DNA of 26,378 nucleotides, taken from contig RQSC01001236.1 of assembly GCA_013416795.1 (NCBI GenBank), positions 123,402-149,779 on the forward strand. Reading direction: 5' to 3'. The stretch comes from Prasinococcaceae sp. CCMP 1430 (Eukaryota; Prasinodermophyta; Palmophyllophyceae; Prasinococcales; Prasinococcaceae). The notes beneath the pieces are model-generated. The model ran no database searches. It had not been told where the DNA came from and was given only the letters and a program-made list of their open reading frames with translations. This document shows positions 8,101 through 15,473 of the stretch, piece after piece; the stretch's first letter is position 1, and each line of letters begins with the position of its first letter. The position numbers and the translations under genes are program-made.

Positions 8101-11100
8101 CCTCAGCGCGCGTTGCTCTTTCCTCAGCGACAGCAAGCCTCTCGTCTTGAGCGCTGCGCTCGCTGAGTTGAGCCCGAATCTCGTCAATTTCAGCCTGCTT
8201 CTCCTCCAGAGCAGCTGCGGCTTCCAAGGCCTGCGTCTCCGCCAACTTGGACGCCACTTCTGCCTCGCGCCTTGCGCCATCTGCCGCAGCCAACGCAGCA
8301 TCCCTCTCCTCGCGCGTGGCCTGGAGGGAGCGCAGAGCATCTTCAGCAAGGGCCTTCAACTTCTTCACTTCGGCACGAGCAGCGGCGGCGCGCTCATCCG
8401 CGGCTTGGCACGTCGCATCCGCGGCCGCGCGCACACACTCAAGTTCCTTGCGGCGACTGTTTGAGTGGCGTGCTGCAACGCCAACCTGATGCATTGCTTG
8501 CACCGTATTGGCCTCAGCCGCATCGACGCGCGCATTGGCGCGCTGCACGGCAGCTGCAGCTTCTAGCCTTGCCTGGTCAAGCAGCGACCTCACGTCGGCA
8601 GCCTCAGCACGGGCAAGCTCAGCAGCCTCTCTCGCCTCAGCAGCAGCGCGCTCGGAGGATGCTGTAGCTGCCTTTGCAGACTGGACATCATCTTGGAGGG
8701 TGGCAATGGTGGTCTCGTAGTGCGCCTTCTGAATAGAGCACCGTTCGTTTGCCTCCACAAGCTCAGCGCGCAGGCTCAGAACCTCAGCAGCAGACACAGC
8801 GACAGTCTCCTCCATGGACGCAATTGCTTCCGCAGATTCAGCACGGAGAATGTTGGCGGCCAACTGCGACGCCTGGAGCTCGCGCTGACACGCCTCGTAC
8901 GACTCGCGCACGGTGCGCGCTTCCGCGGCGGCGCGTCCGGCATCCGCCACGGCGCGCGCCACGGCGGCGTCCGCGTCGGCTATGGCTCGTGAGTTGCGCT
9001 GCTCACACTCGTGCGCCTTGCGAATCGCGCTCTCGGCCAGCTGGCGGAGCTTGGCGCTGTTGCCGTCGGCGCGGTCGGCGTCCAGCTCGGCCTGAACGGC
9101 AGCGGCGCGTAGAGCCTCCGCCTCCGCCTCCGCCGCGGCCTTTGAAGCCTCAAGGTCGTCAACGCGGGCATTCGCATCCGACAGAGCAGAGCTCAGCAAG
9201 CTCTGCGCGGCGATCATTTCCTGCTCTAGCTTCGCCGCGCCGTCGCGCGCATCCGCGCTGTCGCGCTCGAGCGACGCGCAGCGCGCCAGGAGGCTCTTCA
9301 CGGACTGCTCAGCACTCGCCAGCTCGCGACGGCTCGCGGCGCGCTGCGTCGACGCGGCGCGTTGGGCGGTGGCGACCGCGGCGTTCGCCTCCGCAGACTC
9401 CTGCTCCGCCCGTACGGCCCGGCGAGTTGCGGCCTCGGCTGCCTCGGCCGACTCCTTGTACCGTTGCTCGTGCTTCCGCTCAGCAGCCTGGGACTCCTTG
9501 ACGGCGGCTTCAGCGGCTGCACGAGCGCTCACGGCCTGCGCTTCGGCATCCTCCGCCTTCCTGCGGGCCTGCATGGCATCGGATTCGGCATTAGAAAGGA
9601 GCTGTTTCTGTTGCTGCATGGTCACGTGGCCATCCCGAAGCACCTTCTCGGCAAGCGCTCTCGCTGAAGCGGCGGCCTTCTCAGCAGCACAGCGAGCGGT
9701 CTCAGATTCAGCGAGAGCTGCCTGAGCTTGTGACATCGCAAGCTCGTGGGCTTCTGCTGCCTCCTGTCCATCTGCCCTTGCTTGATCGGCATCAGCCCGA
9801 GCCCGAGCGACTTCGCGTTCAAGCGCTGAGAGTCGGTCCTTCTGTTCGGCAACAGTCGTCTCAGCAGCAGTACATTGGATCTGCAATTCTTTTCTGGATT
9901 TGTCAGCCTCGCGCGCGGCTTTTCGCGCTTCACTCGCAATCTCCTCGGCGCGTGCGACAGCTTCGACAGTCTTGCGCTCCGCTGCCGCCGCATGCTCCTC
10001 CGCAATTTTAACGGCTTTTTCGAGGCTGACCTTGAGCTCATCGTTGCGGCGCTGGATCGCCATGGCACGCTCGTCCGCAGCTGTCACGTCGGCCTTGGCC
10101 TCGGCAGCGCTTCTTTCGGCGGCTTCAACCTTCGCCGCCATAGCGGCGAGGGCCTGGTCGCGCTCGGCGATGGAGCGCGAAGCACCGATGCGAGCATTCT
10201 GGAGTTCGCTCAGTGCAGATGCTGCTGCTGCCTCAGCCTCCTTTGCCCTGGCTTCGTGCCCAGCGGCAAGCTCTTGCGCAGCGGCCACGGCGCGTTGGCC
10301 GTCATCTTTCGCACGAGCAAGCTCGCGCTCAGCTTCCTGCAAGTCTGCCTGTGAGGACGCCAGGGCCTCCTCCGATGCGGCAACTCGCTCTTCCGCTGTT
10401 TTAACGCTCTCCATTGCTCCTGCAGTGGCCATCTCGGCAGCCTCGGCACGCTTCACGGCAGCATTTGCAGCCTCCATAGCCGCCTGCTTTGCTTCGCGAT
10501 GAGCCTCAGCTGATCGCATCGACTCCTGTCGAGCTGCTTCAGCGGCGCTGGCACGAGCTTCCGCTTCGGCGCGTGCCGCCTTAAGCTCGTCATGCAGTGC
10601 TGCAGCGCGTCGCAACGACTTCTCGGCCGCGACCTTCACGTCAGCAAGGGCTTTCTCCGCTTCGGCAGCGCGGGCATTTGCAGCATCTGTCTCTGCCTGG
10701 GAAGCGGCACGCGATACCGCGTGATCCTCAGCCAATTTGGAGGCTGCAGCATGGGCTTGCTCAACCTGTGCCCTCGCTGCGCGCAACTCCTCTGACGCTT
10801 CCGTCTCCTTTGAGAAAGCAGTGCGGCGAACAGCAGCTAGTCCCTCCGCGGCTTCTTCGTGAGCATCACGGGCTTCAGCAAGATCGTGCGATAGCTGCGC
10901 AATTCGCAAGTCGGAAGCAGACTTTGCCTCGACGGCATCCCTCAAAGAGGTCTGGATCTCTTCCTTCTCGGCTTGCGCGGCGGCAAGGTCTTGCTTGGCG
11001 CGAGCCTCGGCAAGGGCGGCCTCCTGTTTGGTCCGCTCGACTGCCTCGATTGCTTGCTTTTCCCTGCATTCGGCCATCTCAGCGGCAGAGCGTGCATTGT

Positions 11101-13546
11101 TGAGCTCCGCCTGAAGACCCATCGAATGGCGCGCCGCCGCTGCGAGCGCCTCCTTGGCCTCGGCGGCGGCCTCCTCGTGAGTCGCTTTCGCGATTTTTGC
11201 ACTGCGGACGGCAGCTGCGGCCTCAGAGCGAGCAGTGATGACTGCGGCCTCAGCCTGGCGCGTTTTTTCGTCGGCATGTTGTGCAAGCTCAATCGCAGCC
11301 TCCCTCGCTTGACGCAGCTCCCTTGCTTCTTCCTCTGCAGCATCGGCGCGCTCTTTTGCGTCCTCCGTGGACTTGACAGCCTCCTCAATAGCGAGCGCGT
11401 GCTTCTTGCGCTCCTCCCCGGCCTCGCGCAGCGTCGCTTCGGCCAGACTGCGCGCCTTCGTAGCATCAGATTCTGCTGCATCAGCGCGGTGGACAGCCGC
11501 AGACCGTGCCTTCTGCTCGTGGGCAGCCGTGTCAAGGGCATCCTTTGCCTCTGCACGCGCCTGGTCTGCCTCTGCCTGCGCAGCCTGGAGCTTGTCCATC
11601 GCACCCGCCGCCTGCGCGAGCGCGTCATCGGCAGTAGCCTGTGCCTGCAATGCCTGCGCCTCGAGCCTTGCACAGCGTTCTTCTGACTCGCGCGTTGACT
11701 CCTCTGCTTCGTGACGCGCCTCCTCAAGTCGCCTTTCCGCGTCCTCGGCGGCGCCTGCAGCATCCTCGGCAGCTTTTTCTGCCTCGATGAGCCGCTTCTG
11801 TGCCGACTCAGCGGCGGTCTGGGCCTCCTTGAGCGCCGCCGCAGTTGCTGCGGCGCCCTTCTCGAGCTCTGCAACGCGAGCGGCCTGCTCGGTGAGAGAT
11901 GCTGCGTTGCCCGCCCGGGCCACGCGCAGCTGCTCGAGCTCCTGCTCTTGGGCCATCACCCGAGCCTGGCCCGCATCCACCTCCGCCTGCGCCAAGTTGC
12001 GAGCGTTGACGGCGCGCCTGGCCGCGTCCTCAGCCGCAGCGGCGCGCTCTGATGCCCTCGTTGCTTCCTTGGAGGCCACAGCGAGCTTGCTCTCGAGCTC
12101 GACGATCTCGGCGTCACGAGATACAAGGCGTGCTTCAGCAGCTGATGCCCTAGCCTCCGCTGCCTCCTCGCGAGCGATGGCGGCCGCGAGGCTGGCCTCC
12201 GCAGCAGCGGCACGCTTGTTCGCCTCATCAGCCTCGGCGGCGGCGGCACGCGCCTCCGCGGCGATGCGCTCGGCTGTAGACTTGTGGCTTTCCTCGCGGA
12301 CCTCGGCTTCCTTCATGACCACGATGGCGTCCTCGAGCTGGCGCGCGCATTCAAGGGCCTTGGTCTCCGCTTCGTTAGCACGGGCCTTCTCCCTCGACAC
12401 CGTCGCCATGGCGTCGGCCTTGCTGGCAACTTCAATTTCCGCTGCCTTCTCCTCGGCGCGCTGAGTGCGCTCCTGTGCCACCTGCAAGCTGCGAGTAGCG
12501 TTCCCGAGCGCGCGCTCCGCGGCCTCCTGCGCCTTGCGGGCCGCTTTGAGGCCGTCGGCGGCCTCGTTCGCGGCGAGGTGTGCCTCGTGTGCGCGCGCCT
12601 CCGCCGCGGAGCGCGCCTCCTCCGCCTGGGCGGCGCTCTCTTTGAGTGGGGCTATGGCCTCCTCGTGATGGCGACGCGCCCGTTTGAGCTCGAGCACCTC
12701 CCTTTGCGCATCCTCGAGGGCGGCCATCGACGCCTCGCAATTCTCCTTGAGGGCGCGGGCCTCCTCGCGCGCGATTTGGGCCTCACGGGTGGCCTTCTGC
12801 GCCTTGGCTTCGCCCGCGTCGGCCTCTCGTCTAGCCTTCTTCGCCTCCTCGATTGCAGCGGTCTTGCTCGCCTCGAGCTCGCGGCGCATCGTCTCTGCTT
12901 TGCCGAGGGCCTTGTCGGCGCCAGCGAGGGCGCGATGTACCTCCTCGACATCCTCATCGGCCATCGCTTGCGCCTCCTCCGCCATAGCTCTGGCAGCCCG
13001 CACCTCGGCCTTGAGGGAGCTCACCTCACGCTCGGCGCGCTCAGCGCGCGCACGCAAGAGCTCCGAGTCGGCGAGCGCCGCCGCCGCCGCGGCCTCGGCC
13101 TCGTCGGCGATATCGTGCGCCTCTTGAAGCTCCTCTGCGCGGGATGCCATCGCCGCGTCGAGCCTCGCACGCGCCTCATTCAGCTCGCGCTCGGTCGCGG
13201 CCTTGTCCTGCACCTCGTCGCGCAGCGCATCGCGCTCGCGCTGCGCCCGATGCAGCAGAGCGCGATACTCCGGCCCGTCCAAGGCGCCGAGCGCGCCCGT
13301 CGAGGCGGCAATGGAGCCGCGCCCGCGCCGCCTGCCGGTGGCCGATCCCACCACCATCTTGAAGAAGCTCTTCACCGGCGTCGGCTTTGCATCCCCCACT
13401 GCCGACGCACCGACGCTCGGCGAGCCACCATTCCCTTCGGCGGGCGCGGGCGCGGCGTTCTCCTTGCCGTCCGCCGGCGCCGCGGGCTCGCCGTCCGCGT
13501 TGGCCGCGTCCAGGCTCGCGAGCAGCAGCGGGTCGCAAAAGTCCAT
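5123..13546 (-). CDS. Giant Ala/Glu-rich coiled-coil protein with hydrophobic C-terminal tail
   Basis: This single 8.4-kb exon encodes 2807 aa from the first ATG (MDFCDPLLLASLD). Residues 1-115 are low-complexity, with a KEN tripeptide at 28-30 and TPVKSFFKMV. From about 117 to 2235 the protein is nearly unbroken heptad-like Ala/Glu/Arg/Lys coiled coil. Residues about 2240-2320 form a non-coil break containing IANVDAINTIIDSF. A second coil runs to about 2600. The tail holds another KEN at 2629-2631, SP/TP sites (RTPRTGLRRTPLGG) and RxxL motifs. The last 35 residues form two short hydrophobic segments separated by Lys-Gly-Gly, ending in Leu-Trp-Ala-Leu. The architecture recalls tail-anchored golgins or large spindle, centrosome or nuclear-envelope coiled coils; no orthologue is recognised. 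The frame continues upstream through a T-tract leader without an ATG, so 13546 is preferred. Long antisense frames here are composition shadows. Confidence 0.85.
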   Translation of the reverse strand: MDFCDPLLLASLDAANADGEPAAPADGKENAAPAPAEGNGGSPSVGASAVGDAKPTPVKSFFKMVVGSATGRRRGRGSIAASTGALGALDGPEYRALLHRAQRERDALRDEVQDKAATERELNEARARLDAAMASRAEELQEAHDIADEAEAAAAAALADSELLRARAERAEREVSSLKAEVRAARAMAEEAQAMADEDVEEVHRALAGADKALGKAETMRRELEASKTAAIEEAKKARREADAGEAKAQKATREAQIAREEARALKENCEASMAALEDAQREVLELKRARRHHEEAIAPLKESAAQAEEARSAAEARAHEAHLAANEAADGLKAARKAQEAAERALGNATRSLQVAQERTQRAEEKAAEIEVASKADAMATVSREKARANEAETKALECARQLEDAIVVMKEAEVREESHKSTAERIAAEARAAAAEADEANKRAAAAEASLAAAIAREEAAEARASAAEARLVSRDAEIVELESKLAVASKEATRASERAAAAEDAARRAVNARNLAQAEVDAGQARVMAQEQELEQLRVARAGNAASLTEQAARVAELEKGAAATAAALKEAQTAAESAQKRLIEAEKAAEDAAGAAEDAERRLEEARHEAEESTRESEERCARLEAQALQAQATADDALAQAAGAMDKLQAAQAEADQARAEAKDALDTAAHEQKARSAAVHRADAAESDATKARSLAEATLREAGEERKKHALAIEEAVKSTEDAKERADAAEEEARELRQAREAAIELAQHADEKTRQAEAAVITARSEAAAAVRSAKIAKATHEEAAAEAKEALAAAARHSMGLQAELNNARSAAEMAECREKQAIEAVERTKQEAALAEARAKQDLAAAQAEKEEIQTSLRDAVEAKSASDLRIAQLSHDLAEARDAHEEAAEGLAAVRRTAFSKETEASEELRAARAQVEQAHAAASKLAEDHAVSRAASQAETDAANARAAEAEKALADVKVAAEKSLRRAAALHDELKAARAEAEARASAAEAARQESMRSAEAHREAKQAAMEAANAAVKRAEAAEMATAGAMESVKTAEERVAASEEALASSQADLQEAERELARAKDDGQRAVAAAQELAAGHEARAKEAEAAAASALSELQNARIGASRSIAERDQALAAMAAKVEAAERSAAEAKADVTAADERAMAIQRRNDELKVSLEKAVKIAEEHAAAAERKTVEAVARAEEIASEARKAAREADKSRKELQIQCTAAETTVAEQKDRLSALEREVARARADADQARADGQEAAEAHELAMSQAQAALAESETARCAAEKAAASARALAEKVLRDGHVTMQQQKQLLSNAESDAMQARRKAEDAEAQAVSARAAAEAAVKESQAAERKHEQRYKESAEAAEAATRRAVRAEQESAEANAAVATAQRAASTQRAASRRELASAEQSVKSLLARCASLERDSADARDGAAKLEQEMIAAQSLLSSALSDANARVDDLEASKAAAEAEAEALRAAAVQAELDADRADGNSAKLRQLAESAIRKAHECEQRNSRAIADADAAVARAVADAGRAAAEARTVRESYEACQRELQASQLAANILRAESAEAIASMEETVAVSAAEVLSLRAELVEANERCSIQKAHYETTIATLQDDVQSAKAATASSERAAAEAREAAELARAEAADVRSLLDQARLEAAAAVQRANARVDAAEANTVQAMHQVGVAARHSNSRRKELECVRAAADATCQAADERAAAARAEVKKLKALAEDALRSLQATREERDAALAAADGARREAEVASKLAETQALEAAAALEEKQAEIDEIRAQLSERSAQDERLAVAEERATRAEGDAAKARALAEKALRGAFAAAEEHKSALAGAYAAVAAAEEREHRLAANVQAAETEVSQLMATVKGLKAAYTAAVEDAKQARAEAATIRYGKEQADIARDAAEQRLLEAQAAAEDARAHARRSAAAASKASAELKAARDAATQYQGEAKRRADQLAEEHTRAVTAAEERASQLEAETMKTKDELEAARGEVAATTKALAHAQRELEELRIAGESAAAAVNASKRSMSDVAAEAARSKERALAAFARAASAEQAVARSDTEVKRLAKELEEATRMMASLRSLKGAEKAHMQQKLNEAVVARRQAEDDAKSAKAASCAAEERAHVAEQLLRAALEESRILAEREKACEAELAEARAVRDVAVAHVAALHERAASAEARIATSKEEACRLTDEVALQQNKIASLQRMHAAEIASLHQKLDAGASETRDIYKVGQLALSEADGARLQRREDTTGGHAHKAAMMTATGSQRDVIANVDAINTIIDSFTNVEMSGSGSMLELANSVIDEAPRRLAEARETSAEGEIDLFEARNECARLQTERDEAVEEARDALEALEHAQHKAAADIAKATQEARRLRTELDAARQEVVDKDIAFVDAERAAFRAAEEARMALTSANARATKAEQDVADTIDAVAVAQRAAAQATSQLQVTQASLARAQQSAKKRKADMSILRERANAADARAAEYKQAVLNLEAKLAAVQSDAEKQVEGRVAAERRASLAETECSRLQSESIADGIHMKEAAQALADVESDAKRALAMVVSSPHSTMLGAGRSYLRKVDAEAMRLRDDLAAIAVAAATDSQLPAAQGCASSGGRKGFEDKENALSPALLPNKRTPRTGLRRTPLGGINGNVVLSGVGLADPATPESIALQKAGAAGTTPSRLARAAARLGDARLALTPCPNTSPGLSVADSTSDLGSSPVPSCLTLPPSPPIAELSQDAPTPLGKPEAEVDAQNEGDGGRKDPLLGAALPFAALYAMWRVKGGVAPIAALAATALWAL

Positions 13547-13798
13547 CGCCGCGGGCACCCCCCTCCCCTCCCCCTCGCCCGACCAACCCACCGGTCGCGC
13601 CCCTCTCTCCGCTCCGCTCCCTCCGCTCCTCTCCTGGGCTCGCGCCCGGCGCCCCGCGCCCCCGCCGTGCGCGCGCACGGAAAGGGCGCGCGCGCCTGGC
13701 GCCCGTGTGGCACGCCCATTCCTCCCTCCAACCTCGCGCACAGCTTCACGACTCCTCCAGCCAGCCAGCCGAGCACCGCCGCCAAGGAAAAGCGGGGG

Positions 13799-13814
13799 AA
13801 AAAAAAAAAAAAAA
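13799..13814. repeat. A16 homopolymer tract
   Basis: Sixteen consecutive A lie about 253 nt upstream of the giant gene's ATG, which reads as a T-tract in that gene's sense. It could be a nucleosome-excluding promoter element. Confidence 0.7.
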
Positions 13815-13850
13815 GAACGGTCACGGATGGGTGGATCTTTCAAAGCTCAG

Positions 13851-13867
13851 TGTACCATGATGGTACA
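13851..13867. repeat. Odd-length palindrome TGTACCAT-G-ATGGTACA
   Basis: Perfect eight-base arms flank a single central base. It is followed immediately by the GTAGTACTAGT motif. Related palindromes occur at 14174-14205, 25725-25745 and 25926-25946. Confidence 0.8.
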
Positions 13868-13879
13868 GTAGTACTAGTC
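13865..13879. repeat. 15-bp direct repeat, copy 1 (ACAGTAGTACTAGTC)
   Basis: Identical to 14212-14226, 347 bp away. In both places it lies directly beside a TACCAT/ATGGTA-type palindrome, so the two boundaries of this interval look alike. Confidence 0.8.
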
Positions 13880-13998
13880 ACACTACGTGCGGCGAAAGAA
13901 CCACCCGTTCGGGCGCGTTTGTGTTCGGTCGGCCGGCGTTTGCGCGATCCGCCCGGGCCCCATCGAAACGCAAGGCGCTCCGCCCATTCAGCGGAAGG

Positions 13999-14053
13999 GC
14001 GCGCGCGAAAAAAAAATCGCGAGCCCGCCCTTTTTTTTTTTTTCGCGCGCGCG
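13999..14053. repeat. Long inverted repeat: GCGCGCGCG+A9 facing T13+CGCGCGCGCG
   Basis: Arms of about 18 bases (alternating GC followed by A9, versus T13 followed by alternating CG) flank a 14-nt loop. The arms are simple sequence, but the mirrored arrangement could form a stable hairpin or cruciform. Confidence 0.7.
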
Positions 14054-14070
14054 GGGGCCCCCGCGCGCGC
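14045..14070. repeat. 26-bp perfect GC palindrome
   Basis: Thirteen bases (alternating GC ending in G5) are followed by their exact reverse complement (C5 then alternating GC), with no loop. It overlaps the right arm of the preceding A/T hairpin. The alternating purine-pyrimidine parts are also Z-DNA prone. Confidence 0.75.
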
Positions 14071-14173
14071 CGCGCTCTGCTTTGTGCACGGCTGGGGAGC
14101 CGGGTCCCACATCAAAAAGCATCGGATGCGGAGAGTCCCCGACGGAGGTCCGTTGCAGGGCCCAGCGAGCGTC

Positions 14174-14205
14174 TACCATCTTGGTACACTACCATCGGAT
14201 GGTAG
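14174..14205. repeat. Tandem pair of TACCA/TGGTA palindromes
   Basis: TACCA-TCT-TGGTA (14174-14186) is followed two bases later by CTACCATC-G-GATGGTAG (14189-14205). The second has perfect eight-base arms around one base. They belong to the same family as the palindromes at 13851 and 25926. Confidence 0.8.
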
Positions 14206-14211
14206 TACAGC

Positions 14212-14226
14212 ACAGTAGTACTAGTC
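14212..14226. repeat. 15-bp direct repeat, copy 2 (ACAGTAGTACTAGTC)
   Basis: Second copy of the motif at 13865-13879. The palindromic core TAGTACTA recurs in the multicopper oxidase intron at 24589-24600. Confidence 0.8.
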
Positions 14227-14411
14227 CTAGTATTCAATTCGAAAAAGGGGCATTTTGCCGTTTGATCGGCGTACTCCAAAAAGGCGCGTCCCCGGTCGGG
14301 GGCCCCACCGACGCATTTCCCAACGGGCAACGGCACGCAGCTCCCTCTCGATCGATCTGCGGGCACCCTCCATCTCTCGATCGTGAGTGCCCAGCTCCAA
14401 AACCCGGTGTG

Positions 14412-14439
14412 TTTAGGGTTTACTTGCTTTTTAGGGTCC
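14412..14439 (+). promoter_or_regulatory. Telomere-like boxes upstream of the DNL gene
   Basis: TTTAGGGTTTA (14412-14422) and TTTTTAGGGTCC (14428-14439) lie about 205-230 nt upstream of the first downstream ATG. In plants such telo-boxes mark promoters of translation and housekeeping genes; use here is inferred from recurrence in this window. Confidence 0.45.
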
Positions 14440-14642
14440 GAAAGTGGCGTGGCGCGGTCGAGGCGCGCGCGTGGCGCGGGGCACTCTGGCAGGCGGCGCG
14501 GCGGCTGCGCGGGCAAGGGGGGGGAGGGGCGGTGCAGCGGGGCGCGAGCGGCACACGGCGCGCCGTCCGCCGCTTGTGTGGAAGCTTCGGCCGAAGGGGG
14601 GGGGAGAGAAGGGCCGTGTGTGGCGAGAGCGTTGCGGAGGGC

Positions 14643-15277
14643 ATGGCGACGGTCGGCGCGGTCGCACGCTGCGCGGCAAATCGCGCTGCGAGATGCCGCC
14701 CGCCACCCGCCCAGGCATCAGGATGTGCTGGAAAAGGACCCCTCGTCGATCTACAACGACGTGTATGAGTACGCGCGTGCGGTGCGCGTGGCAGCCGCCC
14801 CAGCGCCACGTCAGGGTGGCGCCGGTGGCAGCGAGGGCGAGGCGAGCGGTGAAAGGTGCGTCCAAAGCCCCTTCGTGGCGCAGCGAGGGCCGGGCTTGAG
14901 CGCGTTTGCCACGCGCGGGCTGACAGCACCGCACGTGTGACGATCCCCTCGCGCGCCGAGCTCGCAGCAACGAGAGCGAGGCGGGGGGCAGCGCGAGCGT
15001 GGACGTGCACGCGCACGAGCGGCGCACGGTGCTCGCGCAATTCACGTGCGACCAGTGCGGCACGCGCAGCGAACGCAACGTGAACCCGGCGGCGCTCAAG
15101 CGGGGGACCGTGTACGTGCAGTGCCAGGGCTGCGACGCGTGGCACACGCTCGTCGACAATCTCGACCTCGTCAAGGAGTACGATCTCAAGGCAGAGAGGG
15201 AGGCACATGCAGCCGCGGCCGCCGCTGAAGCCGAGGCCGAGGCTGAGAGCGGCACTGGTGACGCGGGGCAGACATAG
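14643..15277 (+). CDS. DNL-type zinc-finger protein (Zim17/HEP1-like Hsp70 escort protein)
   Basis: The last exon (14968-15277) encodes a DNL-type zinc ribbon: FTCDQCGTRS, then VYVQCQGCDAWHTLVDNL, with two C-x2-C pairs and the signature DNL. A Glu/Ala tail follows. The preceding exon ends at 14855 (AG|C gives Ser across a 112-bp GT-AG intron) and reads DVLEKDPSSIYNDVYEYARAVRV from 14722, just after an acceptor-like gcatcag. The 5' end is unresolved. The first ATG (14643, reading MATVGAVARCAANRAARC, basic and transit-peptide-like) is in another frame. A short intron with donor at 14652 or 14661 and acceptor at 14721 would join them in phase 0. Zim17/HEP proteins keep mitochondrial or plastid Hsp70 soluble and support protein import; an organellar location is therefore expected. 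The finger is confident; the start is not. Confidence 0.75.
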
Positions 15278-15432
15278 CACGTCTGCCGCGGTGGCGATGA
15301 ATATGACATTCTGTCACGGCGCGCTGCGCCCGCAACACCCTGTACTGTACACATTTGTCATCTACGCAGGAAATTCACGCGCACGTGCGCGTGCAATCTC
15401 TCGCTCGCGCCCCCTCGCAAAGAATTGAGGGG

Positions 15433-15437
15433 TTACA
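15433..15437 (-). terminator. TGTAA poly(A)-signal candidate of the ABC1 kinase gene
   Basis: On the minus strand TGTAA lies about 37 nt past the stop at 15476-15474. No TGTAA was seen after the opposing DNL gene. Confidence 0.5.
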
Positions 15438-15473
15438 AAATTGGGATGGAGCGTTCGAGTGCCCCCTGGTCAA

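Larger units (their letters stand above)
13547..14642. other. 1.1-kb intergenic spacer between giant coiled-coil gene (-) and DNL gene (+), rich in palindromes
   Basis: No convincing coding sequence is seen; open frames here begin at GTG and run through simple sequence. The spacer holds an A16 tract (13799-13814), three short palindromes of a common family, a direct repeat of ACAGTAGTACTAGTC at 13865-13879 and 14212-14226, two strong hairpins near 14.0 kb, and telomere-like boxes at 14412-14439. Promoters of both flanking genes must lie here. Confidence 0.6.

Noticed and set aside
12284-14218. Long plus-strand open frame (about 640 codons) opposite the giant coiled-coil gene
   Set aside because: It begins at ATG but reads as Arg/Leu/Ala repeats that mirror the Ala/Glu codon pattern of the opposite strand, and it runs through the A16 and T-tracts of the spacer. 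Many similar antisense frames exist along 5-13.5 kb, which is a composition effect.
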